Assembly: GCA_030066795.1 (NCBI GenBank)
Contig: JASJAW010000018.1
Coordinates: 80,577 to 144,576, forward strand
From: Dinoroseobacter sp.
GTDB lineage: Bacteria; Pseudomonadota; Alphaproteobacteria; Rhodobacterales; Rhodobacteraceae
Length of the DNA: 64,000 nucleotides
Direction: 5' to 3'
This document shows positions 7,947-17,732 of the stretch, piece after piece. Under the pieces are notes generated by a model, which had not been told where the DNA came from, made no database searches, and saw only the letters and a list, made by a program, of their open reading frames with translations. The translations under genes were made by a program, and so were the position numbers. The stretch's first letter is position 1, and each line of letters opens with the position of its first letter.

Positions 7947-8831
7947 ATGAAAGACTACCCCGTGGACATAAACATCAAACCTGACGTTCAAGCCTTCTTT
8001 GATGAAGCCACTAATACGATCAGCTATATAGTTAAGGACCCGGCGTCGAACGCCTGCGCGATCGTCGACAGTGTGATGGACATCGATTACGCGGCTGGGC
8101 GGATCACCTTCGATCATGCCGATGAGTTGATCCGGCAGATCGAGGACCGGGGGCTCAAACTCGAGTGGATCATTGAAACCCATGTCCACGCAGATCACCT
8201 GAGTGCTGCTCCATACATCCAAGGAAAACTGGGCGGCAAGATCGGGGTCGGATCTAAGATCACGGTCGTGCAGGATGTTTTCGGCAAAGTGTTCAATGAA
8301 GGCACCGAGTTCCAGCGCGACGGCAGCCAGTTCGACGCACTTTTTGAAGATGGCGACACATACATGGTCGGCGAGATGCAGTGCTTTGCGATGTACACGC
8401 CCGGGCACACGCCCGCTTGCATGGTCCATGTGATGGGTGACGCGGCTTTCGTCGGCGATACGCTCTTCATGCCTGATGGTGGCTCCGCTCGCTGCGACTT
8501 TCCCGGGGGCAGCGCAGAGACGCTTTATGAAAGCATTCAGAAAGTTCTCGCGCTCCCGGACGAGACACGTTTGTTCATGTGCCACGACTATGGACCCGGC
8601 GGACGCGAGATACTCTGGGAAACCACCGTGGCGGAAGAGAAGGCAAAGAACATCCACGTAGGCCAAGGCAAGACAAAGGAAGAGTTTGTCAAATTCCGTA
8701 CCGAGCGCGATGCGCAGCTCGACATGCCCAAGCTGATCATTCCGTCTCTGCAGGTGAACATGCGCGCGGGCGAAGTCCCCACCGACAAAGACGGCAATCC
8801 GATGCTCAAGGTGCCAGTGAACACGCTCTGA
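7947..8831 (+). CDS. persulfide dioxygenase (ETHE1/Blh-like MBL-fold)
   Basis: 294-residue metallo-beta-lactamase-fold protein with the metal motif THVHADH (H79, H81, D83, H84), a second ligand in PGHTPACMVH and a late His in MCHDYG, the ETHE1 pattern for a mononuclear iron site. Persulfide dioxygenases oxidise glutathione persulfide, the product of SQR, to sulfite. A GGAGGAG ribosome site precedes the ATG. The gene lies between the YeeE pair and the rhodanese/SQR fusion, which fits a sulfide-to-sulfite route. Confidence 0.88.
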   Translation: MKDYPVDINIKPDVQAFFDEATNTISYIVKDPASNACAIVDSVMDIDYAAGRITFDHADELIRQIEDRGLKLEWIIETHVHADHLSAAPYIQGKLGGKIGVGSKITVVQDVFGKVFNEGTEFQRDGSQFDALFEDGDTYMVGEMQCFAMYTPGHTPACMVHVMGDAAFVGDTLFMPDGGSARCDFPGGSAETLYESIQKVLALPDETRLFMCHDYGPGGREILWETTVAEEKAKNIHVGQGKTKEEFVKFRTERDAQLDMPKLIIPSLQVNMRAGEVPTDKDGNPMLKVPVNTL

Positions 8832-8857
8832 CTACACAGGCCCGGAGGAGGGACAAG

Positions 8858-10537
8858 ATGGAACTTAAAAAAATCTCGCCAAAGATCACTGTGAGTCCGC
8901 AGATCACGGTCGAAGACATCCCGGCCATTGCCGCTGAAGGCTTTCGCGCGATCATTTGCAACCGGCCGGATGGCGAAGGCGCCGACCAACCGACCTTCGA
9001 GGAAATCGAACGCGCCGCCAAAGCCGCGGGCATTGAAGCCCGGTATGTTCCGGTTCAGGCTGGTATGGTGAAAGACGCGGATGTCGAGGCTTTCGGCGAC
9101 GCCCTGAAGGACTTGCAACGCCCTCTGCTGGCTTACTGTCGGACAGGGACCCGCTCGGCGACGCTTTGGTCGTTTCACGAGTCGCACAAACGTCCAATGT
9201 CCGAGATCTTGGGGGCGACGAAGGCTGCAGGCTATGACATGACGGGCGTGGCTCGTCGTATTGCCAATGGCGGAAAGACACCCACCGACACCGGGGACGC
9301 CCATTTTGAAGTCGTTGTCGTCGGTGGCGGTGCCGGTGGCATATCGGTGGCGGCCAGCCTTAAGTCCCGAAAGCCGGGCCTGAACATTGCCATCATCGAC
9401 CCGGCCGACATCCACTATTACCAGCCCGGCTGGACCATGGTGGGCGGTGGCGTTTTCGACGCCCAGACGACCGCGAAGACCATGGGCAGCCTGATCCCAC
9501 AGGGCGTCCACTGGATTAAGTCGGCTGTCGCGGCTTTTGAGCCGAAGAACAATGCGATCATTCTCGATGGATGCCGCGTTGTGAAATATGACCGCTTAGT
9601 CGTCTGCCCGGGTCTCAAATTAGACTGGAGCAAGATTGACGGACTGGAGGAAACGCTCGGCCGAAACGGCGTGACCTCCAACTATCGCTACGATCTGGCG
9701 CCCTACACTTGGCAGCTTGTCGAGTCGATGAAGGAAGGCCGGGCGATCTTTACCCAGCCGCCGATGCCGATCAAATGCGCGGGCGCACCGCAAAAGGCGA
9801 TGTACCTGTCTGGCGACGCATGGCACCGCGCAGGTGTTTTGAAGGACATCGATATTCAGTTCATGAATGCGGGTGGCGTGCTCTTCGGTGTCAAGGACTA
9901 CGTACCGGCCTTGATGAACTACGTGGAGAAATACGACGCGACACTGAATTTCTTTCACAACCTCGTTTCGATCGATGGTCCGTCGAAGAAAGCAACCTTC
10001 AAAATCGCGAAGCCCGACACCGATCCGACCGAGGTCACGGTCGAGTTCGATATGATCCATGTCTGCCCACCGCAAACTGCGCCGGATTTCATCCGTGTCA
10101 GCCCCCTGGCGGATTCCGCCGGCTGGGTCGACGTGGATCAGGCCACCTTGCGCCACAAGGAATTCGACAACATCTGGTCGTTGGGTGACGTGATGAACGC
10201 ACCCAACGCTAAGACCGCCGCCGCCGCGCGTAAGCAGGCGCCAACCGTGGCCGACAATATTGTCGCTGATATCGCGGGGCGCTCTGCAGTGGCACAATAC
10301 GATGGGTATGGGTCATGCCCGCTGACGGTCGAGCGCGGGAAAATTGTTCTGGCTGAATTCGGATATGGCGGGGCGCTGAAACCCTCGTTCCCGAGCTTCC
10401 TTCTGGACGGCACAAAGCCAACTCGCGCGGCATGGTTCCTGAAAGAGACCCTGCTTCCACCGGTCTACTGGAAGGCGATGCTCAAGGGTAAGGAGTGGAT
10501 GGCCAAGCCCGAAAAACTGAAAATCGCGGCTGAATAG
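8858..10537 (+). CDS. rhodanese-like (DUF442) / SQR fusion protein
   Basis: 559-residue two-domain protein. Residues 1-135 form a DUF442/TIGR01244-type domain with the loop CRTGTR at C94-R99, a rhodanese-like six-residue active-site loop. Residues 150-559 form an SQR-like flavoprotein with FAD loop GGGAGG near 156 and cysteines C307 (KCAGAPQK) and C487 (SCPL), matching the type II SQR pair. The fusion could pass persulfide sulfur from the flavin site directly to an acceptor thiol. GGAGGAGGG lies before the ATG at 8858. In some other bacteria the DUF442 domain is fused to the dioxygenase instead, so the same modules are combined differently here. Confidence 0.85.
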   Translation: MELKKISPKITVSPQITVEDIPAIAAEGFRAIICNRPDGEGADQPTFEEIERAAKAAGIEARYVPVQAGMVKDADVEAFGDALKDLQRPLLAYCRTGTRSATLWSFHESHKRPMSEILGATKAAGYDMTGVARRIANGGKTPTDTGDAHFEVVVVGGGAGGISVAASLKSRKPGLNIAIIDPADIHYYQPGWTMVGGGVFDAQTTAKTMGSLIPQGVHWIKSAVAAFEPKNNAIILDGCRVVKYDRLVVCPGLKLDWSKIDGLEETLGRNGVTSNYRYDLAPYTWQLVESMKEGRAIFTQPPMPIKCAGAPQKAMYLSGDAWHRAGVLKDIDIQFMNAGGVLFGVKDYVPALMNYVEKYDATLNFFHNLVSIDGPSKKATFKIAKPDTDPTEVTVEFDMIHVCPPQTAPDFIRVSPLADSAGWVDVDQATLRHKEFDNIWSLGDVMNAPNAKTAAAARKQAPTVADNIVADIAGRSAVAQYDGYGSCPLTVERGKIVLAEFGYGGALKPSFPSFLLDGTKPTRAAWFLKETLLPPVYWKAMLKGKEWMAKPEKLKIAAE

Positions 10538-10582
10538 GCTGCGGATGTAATTGCGCATTCTCTCCCTAGATGCGCGATGACT

Positions 10583-10612
10583 GGCGGGCGAAGCGACAAC
10601 GCTTTGTCCGCC
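10583..10612 (+). terminator. hairpin after the fusion gene
   Basis: A 12-bp stem (GGCGGGCGAAGC / GCTTTGTCCGCC, two G-U pairs) with a GACAAC loop, followed by CCTTGTTCC. It probably ends or attenuates the sulfur operon before the SulP gene; the missing T-run makes it imperfect. Confidence 0.4.
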
Positions 10613-10631
10613 CCTTGTTCCGGAAAACCAT

Positions 10632-12368
10632 ATGATTGATCGCCTCCGTCGCTACGTGCCCATTCTCGACTGGGGTCGCCACTATGATCGCAGGGCGTTC
10701 TCTAACGATTTGATTGCAGCTCTGATCGTGACGATCATGCTGATTCCACAGTCGTTGGCTTATGCGCTTCTCGCTGGCCTGCCGCCGGAAGTCGGCATCT
10801 ATGCTTCGATAGCGCCGATTATCCTATACGCGGTTTTCGGGACCAGCCGTGCGCTCGCGGTGGGACCTGTAGCGGTTGTCTCGTTGTTGACCGCGTCGGC
10901 CCTTGGGCAAATAGCTGAACAAGGGACGGCGGGCTACGCGGTGGCCGCACTGACCTTGGCCTTTCTTTCTGGCGCATTTCTTGTGCTGATGGGGGTCTTG
11001 CGACTTGGGTTTCTTGCCAATTTTCTCAGCCATCCCGTAATAGCCGGCTTCATCACCGCCTCTGGTATTCTGATCGCCACAAGCCAACTCAAGCACATAC
11101 TCGGTATCAGCGCACATGGGCATACGCTCCCCGAAATGGTTGGCTCACTCCTCTTGCATCTCAGCGAGGTCAACTGGATCACCCTTGTGATCGGCGCTTC
11201 CGCCACGGGATTTCTGTTTTGGGTGCGCAAGAACCTCAAGCCCACGCTGCGTAAACTGGGGGCATCGCCGCTTCTGGCCGATATCCTGACAAAGGCGGGA
11301 CCCGTGGCCGCCGTGGTCGCGACGACGGTTGCAGTCTGGGGCCTTGGCTTGGCCGATAAAGGTGTGAAAATCGTGGGTGAGGTTCCCCAAAGCCTGCCGC
11401 CTTTGACGCTGCCCGGTTTCGCGCCGGACCTGCTAAATGCACTCTTGGTGCCAGCGGTCCTGATTTCGATCATAGGTTTCGTAGAGTCCGTCTCCGTCGC
11501 GCAAACGCTCGCCGCGAAAAAACGTCAGCGGATCGACCCGGATCAGGAACTGATCGGGTTAGGCGCAGCCAATCTCGGCGCGGCTTTCACGGGGGGCTAC
11601 CCTGTGACCGGAGGGTTCGCGCGGTCGGTTGTGAACTTCGATGCTGGAGCGGAAACACCCGCGGCGGGCGCGTTTACCGCCATTGGGTTGGCCATTGCCG
11701 CCGTCGCATTGACACCGCTCGTGTACTACCTGCCAAACGCGACTCTGGCCGCGACCATCATCGTTGCAGTGCTAAGCCTTGTCGATCTGTCCATCCTCAA
11801 CAAAACGTGGAGGTATTCGCGGGCGGACTTCATCGCGGTCGCCGTTACAGTTTTACTAACACTTGGATTGGGCGTCGAAGTTGGCGTTGCCTCGGGTGTG
11901 GCGATTTCGGTGTTGCTGCATCTGTACAAAACATCGCGGCCCCATGTTGCTGAGGTGGGCCTCGTGCCCGGTACCCAACACTTCCGCAACATACACCGGC
12001 ATGCGGTCGAAACCGATCCTTCCCTTGTGACCTTGCGGGTCGATGAGAGCCTGTACTTCGTCAATGCCCGATTTCTTGAGGATTTCATCCAGAGTCGCGT
12101 AACAGACGGTACGGAGATTAAGCACGTCGTTTTGATGTTCTCGGCCGTAAACGAGGTTGATTTCTCGGCTCTCGAAAGTCTGGAGGCAATCAATCATCGT
12201 CTAACCGATATGGGGGTCGGGTTTCATCTGTCAGAAGTAAAGGGCCCGGTGATGGACCGCTTGAGACGGTCCCATTTTGTTGACGAGCTTAACGGTAAGG
12301 TCTTCTTGTCTCAATTCGATGCCTGGTCGTCGTTGTCGCCCGCAAAGCTGCAGTCCGCGGCAGAGTAA
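10632..12368 (+). CDS. SulP-family anion transporter with STAS domain
   Basis: 578-residue protein. The first 420 or so residues carry 10-14 membrane segments with the SulP signature near the start (MLIPQSLAYALLAGLPPEVGIYAS), and residues 450-560 form a cytoplasmic STAS domain. SulP members carry sulfate, bicarbonate or dicarboxylates. Next to genes that oxidise sulfide to sulfite, export of the product anion (sulfate or sulfite) is plausible, but direction and substrate are inference. It begins 94 bases after the fusion gene, beyond a hairpin, so it may have its own promoter. Confidence 0.85.
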   Translation: MIDRLRRYVPILDWGRHYDRRAFSNDLIAALIVTIMLIPQSLAYALLAGLPPEVGIYASIAPIILYAVFGTSRALAVGPVAVVSLLTASALGQIAEQGTAGYAVAALTLAFLSGAFLVLMGVLRLGFLANFLSHPVIAGFITASGILIATSQLKHILGISAHGHTLPEMVGSLLLHLSEVNWITLVIGASATGFLFWVRKNLKPTLRKLGASPLLADILTKAGPVAAVVATTVAVWGLGLADKGVKIVGEVPQSLPPLTLPGFAPDLLNALLVPAVLISIIGFVESVSVAQTLAAKKRQRIDPDQELIGLGAANLGAAFTGGYPVTGGFARSVVNFDAGAETPAAGAFTAIGLAIAAVALTPLVYYLPNATLAATIIVAVLSLVDLSILNKTWRYSRADFIAVAVTVLLTLGLGVEVGVASGVAISVLLHLYKTSRPHVAEVGLVPGTQHFRNIHRHAVETDPSLVTLRVDESLYFVNARFLEDFIQSRVTDGTEIKHVVLMFSAVNEVDFSALESLEAINHRLTDMGVGFHLSEVKGPVMDRLRRSHFVDELNGKVFLSQFDAWSSLSPAKLQSAAE

Positions 12369-12381
12369 ATAGCTCCCTTTC

Positions 12382-12870
12382 TCAGAATAATGCGCAGGCA
12401 GCGCTCCTATTCTTGAGGAACGACATAACCAAGAGACCTGTGCTTGTCAGAAGCCCACAGACCGGCACGATCAGGGGCAGGTTGAGGTGTTCTTTGTCTG
12501 TATGTCCAGCGCGCTTGAGCCTGATGAGCGAAAAATTCACAGCCATAAATACACTCAAAACGATCTGTGAGGTCCATTCTGCCAAGTCTCCGATCGGTAA
12601 GGCTAGAGCAAGAAGAAGAATTGCCCCGGCAACCAGAAGCGTAGCGACCACTGGTGTTTGTATGCGGGGCCACACAAACGCGATCGGTGCTGGCAATTGA
12701 CCGCGATCAGCCAATCCATAAAGCACCATAGTGGCCATGATCATCTGGACCAGCACGCCGTTCACTGTCGCCACCACGGCGATCACTCCGAAGGTTCCCG
12801 GATCGCTTCACGGCCTCCGCAAAGCGGCGCGACCCGCCTTGCAGACGCTGGTGCGACCGAAATGGAACTC
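12382..12870 (-). pseudogene. C-terminal remnant of an APC-family amino-acid permease
   Basis: A 134-residue frame (12382-12786) reads like the last four membrane segments of an APC-superfamily permease (VVATVNGVLVQMIMATMVLYGLAD ... PVVATLLVAGAILLLALALP). Upstream the likely continuation (FAEAVKRSGN, to about 12870) lies in another frame, so there is a frameshift near 12790-12800, and the N-terminal two thirds are missing. The remaining bases to the tRNA show no permease sequence. Deletion plus frameshift marks a pseudogene. Confidence 0.7.
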
Positions 12871-13052
12871 GCATCCTACCTTGCCCATTTGGATACAAAA
12901 CAGGCTGCTGTTTACACGAAAAAGGCCAACCGAGCGCGTCTCCGGGACAGTGGACTTGCGAAGATGAACGCAGGAAAAATGTCCAACCTAACTGATGAGT
13001 TGGACGTAAAATTGGGAAAAGCCAATTGCCAATAATATGTTGGGCGGGGAAA

Positions 13053-13127
13053 TGGCAGCCCGTAGGGGAATCGAACCCCTCTTTCCAGGTTGAAAACCTG
13101 GCGTCCTAACCGATAGACGAACGGGCC
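13053..13127 (-). tRNA. tRNA-Glu (anticodon TTC)
   Basis: The reverse strand folds as a 75-base tRNA including an encoded CCA: acceptor GGCCCGT, D arm with TCGGTTAGGAC, anticodon stem CCAGG/CCTGG with loop TTTTCAA (anticodon TTC), and T arm GGGG-TTCGATT-CCCC. The first acceptor pair is a G-U wobble. Confidence 0.95.
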
Positions 13128-13215
13128 ACGGGTGTGGTGGACGCGTATGTAGGAAAACAGGGCTTGCTCTGCAAGCGGAAAATGCGCACGGCCTTCAATG
13201 AAACCAGTGCTGGGT

Positions 13216-14970
13216 TCAAACTGAACTCGCAGCGTCCTCGAGGACGAGTTGAACGCTTTGCCGCCCACCCCAAGTATTGATCTCTAGCCTTCCGGCCAAA
13301 TGAAAACGGCTGCTGCCTGCGTTCGCAAGGCGGTCGCCGAGGGGGCTCTCGAATGCGCCGAACGCAATCGCGTCGATCCGGCTGCCGTCAATTGCCTTGG
13401 CATTCAGCTTCAAATGCGATTCACCCACACGTTTGGCGTAGCCAATCGCCATATCGGGCAGCGCGAAGCGTGGGGCCGGAGCTGAAGCGCCAAATGGGCC
13501 CGCGGAGTCAATCTGGGCTATCAGGTCTGGTTGGACTGCGCCTGGCATTACAATCCCGTCGAGCCGGAGGTCACGCGGCCCCATCTTGTCGGCCCCCTGA
13601 CGGGCCAGCAACGCGCCCAATCGCTCCATCGCTTCTTCAAGACGGTCTTTGGCAACCGTCAGTCCCGCTGCCATTTTATGGCCGCCGCCTTTCACCAACA
13701 GTCCTTCGGTCGCAAGGCGCTGCACAGAGGCGCCGAGATCGATACCGGCCACGGACCGCCCAGAGCCTTTCCCCTCATTTCCATCAAAGCCAATCACGAC
13801 AGCAGGCCGGTTCGTGGCTTCTTTCAGCCGAGAGGCAACGATCCCTACAACACCGGGGTGCCAGCCCTCTCCGGCGGCCCAGACAAGAGGTCCATCGAGC
13901 CCGCGCGCCTCGGCTTGCTCCAATGCAGCAGCGCGTACCCGGGTTTCGATTTCGCGACGCTCTTCGTTCAAGACGCCTAGGCGTTCGGCGAGGGCACTGG
14001 CTTCGTGTTCGTCAGCAGTAGACAAGAGCCGCGCCCCGAGGTCTGCTTGCCCGATGCGGCCGCCGGCATTGATCCGTGGGCCAAGAACAAAGCCAAGATG
14101 ATAGGACGAAGGGGCCGTGTCGAGCCGTGCTGCATCGGCCAGTGCGCGCAGCCCTGGCCGCGCCCGATATCCCATGATCTTGAGCCCTTGGCGGACGAGG
14201 GCCCGGTTGACGCCGATCAGAGGGGCCACATCGGCTACGGTCGCCAGTGCAACTAGGTCCAGAAGTTGCATCAGGTCTGGCGTCGACCGGCCCGCAGCGC
14301 GCAGCAGTGTGTTTGCCGCGACAAGTGTAAGAAACACCACCGACGCGGCGCAAAGGTGCGCTAGCTCTCCGCTTTCGTCCTGCCGGTTCGGATTCACGAC
14401 CGCCAGCGCGTCAGGCAGTGTCTCGCTGCCAAGATGATGGTCCAGAATAACAACATCGCAGCCTTTGGCTGCTGCGATGGCTTCATGTGAGAGAGTGCCG
14501 CAGTCCACGCACAGGATTAGGTTATGGCCGGCCGCAAGGGCCTGCATGGCCGCTGGGTTCGGGCCGTATCCCTCGTCTATACGGTCCGGCACATAGATCG
14601 TGGCGCTGTGGTTTAGCGCACGAAGCCACCACTGCAGCAAGGCGGCTGACGCACCACCGTCCACGTCATAGTCCGCAAAGACCGCGATCCGCTCTTGCCG
14701 ATTGACGGCGGACACAAGGCGCGCGCTGGCAGGCTCCATATCCAAAAGAGTCTGCGGGTTTGGAAGAGAGTCGCGCAGGGTGGGGGCGAGGAAGCTTTCT
14801 GCAGCGCCAGGCGCCACTCCACGGCGGGCGAGCACCCGACACAGGGCGTCCGGCAACCCCGTTTCTTGGAGCAAAGCCTCCGCCAGACGATCCTGTTCGG
14901 CGCTCAGGCCTGTCCAACGGCGCCCCGATAGCGACGTTTCAACACCAAGAAACGCAGCGGGCTTGCTCAT
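13216..14970 (-). CDS. recJ: single-stranded-DNA-specific exonuclease RecJ
   Basis: 584 residues, the usual RecJ length. DHH phosphoesterase motifs are visible: AVFADYDVDGGASAALL near residue 96, CVDCGT near 155 and VILDHHLG near 175; a DHHA1 region with GGGHKMAAG lies near residue 430 and a C-terminal OB-like domain follows. It degrades single-stranded DNA 5' to 3' in recombination and mismatch repair. The gene starts 1 base after the glpX stop, so the two are probably co-transcribed. Confidence 0.95.
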   Translation of the reverse strand: MSKPAAFLGVETSLSGRRWTGLSAEQDRLAEALLQETGLPDALCRVLARRGVAPGAAESFLAPTLRDSLPNPQTLLDMEPASARLVSAVNRQERIAVFADYDVDGGASAALLQWWLRALNHSATIYVPDRIDEGYGPNPAAMQALAAGHNLILCVDCGTLSHEAIAAAKGCDVVILDHHLGSETLPDALAVVNPNRQDESGELAHLCAASVVFLTLVAANTLLRAAGRSTPDLMQLLDLVALATVADVAPLIGVNRALVRQGLKIMGYRARPGLRALADAARLDTAPSSYHLGFVLGPRINAGGRIGQADLGARLLSTADEHEASALAERLGVLNEERREIETRVRAAALEQAEARGLDGPLVWAAGEGWHPGVVGIVASRLKEATNRPAVVIGFDGNEGKGSGRSVAGIDLGASVQRLATEGLLVKGGGHKMAAGLTVAKDRLEEAMERLGALLARQGADKMGPRDLRLDGIVMPGAVQPDLIAQIDSAGPFGASAPAPRFALPDMAIGYAKRVGESHLKLNAKAIDGSRIDAIAFGAFESPLGDRLANAGSSRFHLAGRLEINTWGGRQSVQLVLEDAASSV

Positions 14971-14971
14971 C

Positions 14972-15943
14972 TCACATCGCGGAGACTGGGTTCCGGTAGA
15001 TCATGCGACGAACAGATCCGGTCTTAGAGCGCATCAAGATCGTTTCAGTCGTGAAGTGGCTGACCTCCCGCTTGATACCGGACACAATCGAGCCGTCGGT
15101 CACGCCAGTCGCCGCGAAAATGACATCGTTTTGGACCATGTCGTCACGGGTGTAGACCCGGTCCAAATCCTCGATACCCGCTTTCCGGGCACGGCCGATT
15201 TCATCTTCGTTCCGGAACAGGAGCTTTCCGTACATCTGTCCGCCCATGCATTTTAGTGCGGCGGACGCCAGGACGCCCTCAGGTGCGCCGCCTGAGCCCA
15301 TATACATGTCGATGCCGGTGATGTCCGCTTCTGCGCAGTGGATAACACCAGCCACGTCCCCGTCTGTAATGAGCCGAATGGCGGCGCCGGTGCTGCGGAT
15401 CTCAGCGATAATGTCCTGATGGCGGGGACGCTCCAGCACACAAACAGTCACATCGGAGGGTTCCCCTCCTTTGGCTTTGGCCAGAGCACGCACACGTTCG
15501 GCCGGTGCCATGTCCATGGTCACTGTGCCCGGAGCGTAGCCAGGTCCAATCGCCAGCTTATCCATGTAGACATCAGGTGCATGCAGCATCGACCCGCGTG
15601 GCCCCATCGCAATCACCGTCAGTGCGTTTGGCATGTCCTTCGCCGTTAGGGTGGTTCCCTCCAAAGGGTCCAGCGCGATATCGACTTCTGGACCAGCGCC
15701 GGAACCGACCTCCTCGCCGATATAAAGCATCGGGGCTTCGTCCCGTTCGCCTTCTCCGATGACGACCACACCGCGTATCTCGAGTAGATTCAATTGATCC
15801 CGCATGGCATTCACAGCGGCTTGGTCGGCGGCTTTTTCATCCCCGCGACCGATAAGCTTTGCCGAGGCCAGTGCGGCCTGTTCGGCGACCCGGGCGAGCC
15901 CGAGAGACAGCATGCGATCATTGAAATCTATGGATTTGGTCAT
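14972..15943 (-). CDS. glpX: class II fructose-1,6-bisphosphatase GlpX
   Basis: 323-residue protein with the lithium-sensitive phosphatase motifs of GlpX: GEGERDEAPMLYIGEEVG near residue 65 and the metal-binding DPLEGTT near residue 91. It hydrolyses fructose-1,6-bisphosphate in gluconeogenesis. The ATG at 15943 (MTKSIDFNDRML) has AAGG upstream and matches family starts; the in-frame 15967 start would add eight residues. The order hom-glpX-recJ is typical for Rhodobacteraceae. Confidence 0.95.
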   Translation of the reverse strand: MTKSIDFNDRMLSLGLARVAEQAALASAKLIGRGDEKAADQAAVNAMRDQLNLLEIRGVVVIGEGERDEAPMLYIGEEVGSGAGPEVDIALDPLEGTTLTAKDMPNALTVIAMGPRGSMLHAPDVYMDKLAIGPGYAPGTVTMDMAPAERVRALAKAKGGEPSDVTVCVLERPRHQDIIAEIRSTGAAIRLITDGDVAGVIHCAEADITGIDMYMGSGGAPEGVLASAALKCMGGQMYGKLLFRNEDEIGRARKAGIEDLDRVYTRDDMVQNDVIFAATGVTDGSIVSGIKREVSHFTTETILMRSKTGSVRRMIYRNPVSAM

Positions 15944-16063
15944 GGGGCACCTTGTGCGAAAACTCATGTCTTTGAATGGGCATACCTGCCCGTGTCACGA
16001 ATGGGAAGCTTTGGAGCCGATGTTATCGTCGCCAAGCGGGATCCCGTTTAAATTACCTAAGTA

Positions 16064-17350
16064 TCAGACCTGTTCGATGCGGATTGCGACCGGCTCGCCT
16101 GACAGAACCGCCGTACCCGGAAGGTTCTGCAACGCGTGATCAAGTGCGCTTCGGGCGGTCTTGTGTGTCACAATCAAAACAGGGGCGGAGGACTCCTCAT
16201 GCGCGTATTGACGCATTCGGTCGATCGAAACGCCTGCTTCGCCAAGGACCGTCGCGACCTTGGCGAGCGCACCGGGCTTGTCCAGCAGCTCCATCCGCAG
16301 GTAGTAGCGCGCAGGGACTGCGGTCTGTGCACCGACTGCGGGTTCCAGCGCGTTGGCCGGCTGCCCGAAGGTGGAGATTCGGTCTCCGCGCGCAATGTCC
16401 ATGATGTCGGACAGAACTGCAGATGCTGTAGGCCCTTCGCCCGCGCCCGGACCACGCAACACGATTTGACCGACGGCGTCGCCCTCTAGCACCACCATGT
16501 TCGTTCCCCCTTCCAACTGCCCAAGCGGAGAGTTGGCTGGCACAAGGCAAGGGGACATTCGTTGTTCGAGGCCGCGTCCCGTCATTTGTGCAACACCGAG
16601 CAACTTGATCCGGTACCCCATATCCGCTGCTTGCCTGATGTCGTCTATGGTGATGCGCTGGATGCCCTCGAGTTGCATCGCGTCGAAATTTACCTGCGTG
16701 CCAAAAGCGATGGAGGCAAGTATTGCCAGCTTGTGCCCCGCGTCGATGCCACCGACATCCAGCGTCGGGTCTGCTTCAAGATATCCGAGCGCATCCGCTT
16801 CGGCGAAGACCTCATCATAGGGCAGACCGGCGGTTTCCATGCGGGTTAGGATGTAATTGCATGTTCCGTTCATCACCCCCATGACCCGGGTGATCTGGTT
16901 GCCGGCAAGACCTTCAGTGAGGGCTTTAACCACCGGGATTCCACCGGCAACAGCCGCTTCAAATCGCAATGCGACACTGGCTTGTTCCGCAGCAGCGGCC
17001 AGTTCCTGGCCATGCAAAGCCAGCATGGCTTTGTTTGCCGTGACAACTTGCTTTCCCGCTGCGATTGCTGCTTCGGTTGCTTTCTTAGCTGCCCCTTCGG
17101 AACCGCCCATCAGTTCCACGAAGACGTCGATATCGTCCCGTGTTGCCAAAGTGACAGGGTCGCTTTCCCAGTCATAGCCCGACAAGTCGACGCCACGATC
17201 TTTGTCACGCGAGCGTGCCGACACTGCTGCGATCACAATCGGACGTCCAGTTCGCGCTGCTAATAGGTTTGACTTGGCCGCTACGATCTTGGCGACGCCT
17301 GCGCCCACGGTTCCAAGACCTGCGATCCCAAGGCGAAGAGGGGTGGTCAT
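16064..17350 (-). CDS. hom: homoserine dehydrogenase
   Basis: 428 residues with an N-terminal NAD(P) loop (GIAGLGTVGAGV), the catalytic domain signature AGGIPVVKALTEGLAGN near residue 135 and a C-terminal ACT domain (from about residue 345) for allosteric control by threonine. Reduces aspartate semialdehyde to homoserine for threonine and methionine synthesis. The ATG at 17350 has CGGAG at good spacing and is preferred to 17377. Confidence 0.95.
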   Translation of the reverse strand: MTTPLRLGIAGLGTVGAGVAKIVAAKSNLLAARTGRPIVIAAVSARSRDKDRGVDLSGYDWESDPVTLATRDDIDVFVELMGGSEGAAKKATEAAIAAGKQVVTANKAMLALHGQELAAAAEQASVALRFEAAVAGGIPVVKALTEGLAGNQITRVMGVMNGTCNYILTRMETAGLPYDEVFAEADALGYLEADPTLDVGGIDAGHKLAILASIAFGTQVNFDAMQLEGIQRITIDDIRQAADMGYRIKLLGVAQMTGRGLEQRMSPCLVPANSPLGQLEGGTNMVVLEGDAVGQIVLRGPGAGEGPTASAVLSDIMDIARGDRISTFGQPANALEPAVGAQTAVPARYYLRMELLDKPGALAKVATVLGEAGVSIDRMRQYAHEESSAPVLIVTHKTARSALDHALQNLPGTAVLSGEPVAIRIEQV

Positions 17351-17433
17351 GAGTGGTCTCCGGACGGGTGATTGCAATATCGCTCCGACCTCCTAGCCAA
17401 TTGAATGCTTGGGCGCAACGCGTGAAAACTGGC

Positions 17434-17667
17434 TCACTGGGAGCGCCCAACCCTTGCCTCTGTGGCGCGGGCGCGCGCCAGTAGAGCCTCTGCATCTTCC
17501 GCGCTGAGACGCGTTTCTGGCGCTTGCAGTAAATCGTCGAGTGGCGCGATTTCCGGAGGAGGTACCTCCAGTGCTTCGGCGGAGATAGCCTCGTCGAGTT
17601 CCGCAGGTGCACACCCCATAAGAAACGTGCACACTACCGGTCCGAGGGTGAAAAGGGCTTTGATCAT
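17434..17667 (-). CDS. small lipoprotein of unknown function
   Basis: 77 residues with a lipoprotein signal: MIK, a hydrophobic core and the lipobox LMGC (Cys19). The mature part is acidic and Ala/Glu-rich with a short helical tail (SAEDAEALLARARATEARVG). TAGGA precedes the ATG. It lies 83 bases before hom on the same strand and is divergent from the TetR gene, so it may share the palindromic control region at 17733. Confidence 0.65.
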   Translation of the reverse strand: MIKALFTLGPVVCTFLMGCAPAELDEAISAEALEVPPPEIAPLDDLLQAPETRLSAEDAEALLARARATEARVGRSQ

Positions 17668-17732
17668 GCTCAGTCCTAGCGTGGGCTTGCTTGTGCGGGC
17701 AATCCGTAAAGCGACGAATTTGCTCTAGGAAT

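Noticed and set aside
7893..9511. Long minus-strand frames opposite the persulfide dioxygenase and fusion genes
   Set aside because: They mirror well-supported genes and show no domain.
16030..16063. Hairpin GGGATCCC near the hom-glpX junction as terminator
   Set aside because: The stem is short and no T-run follows on the minus strand, so it is not a convincing terminator.
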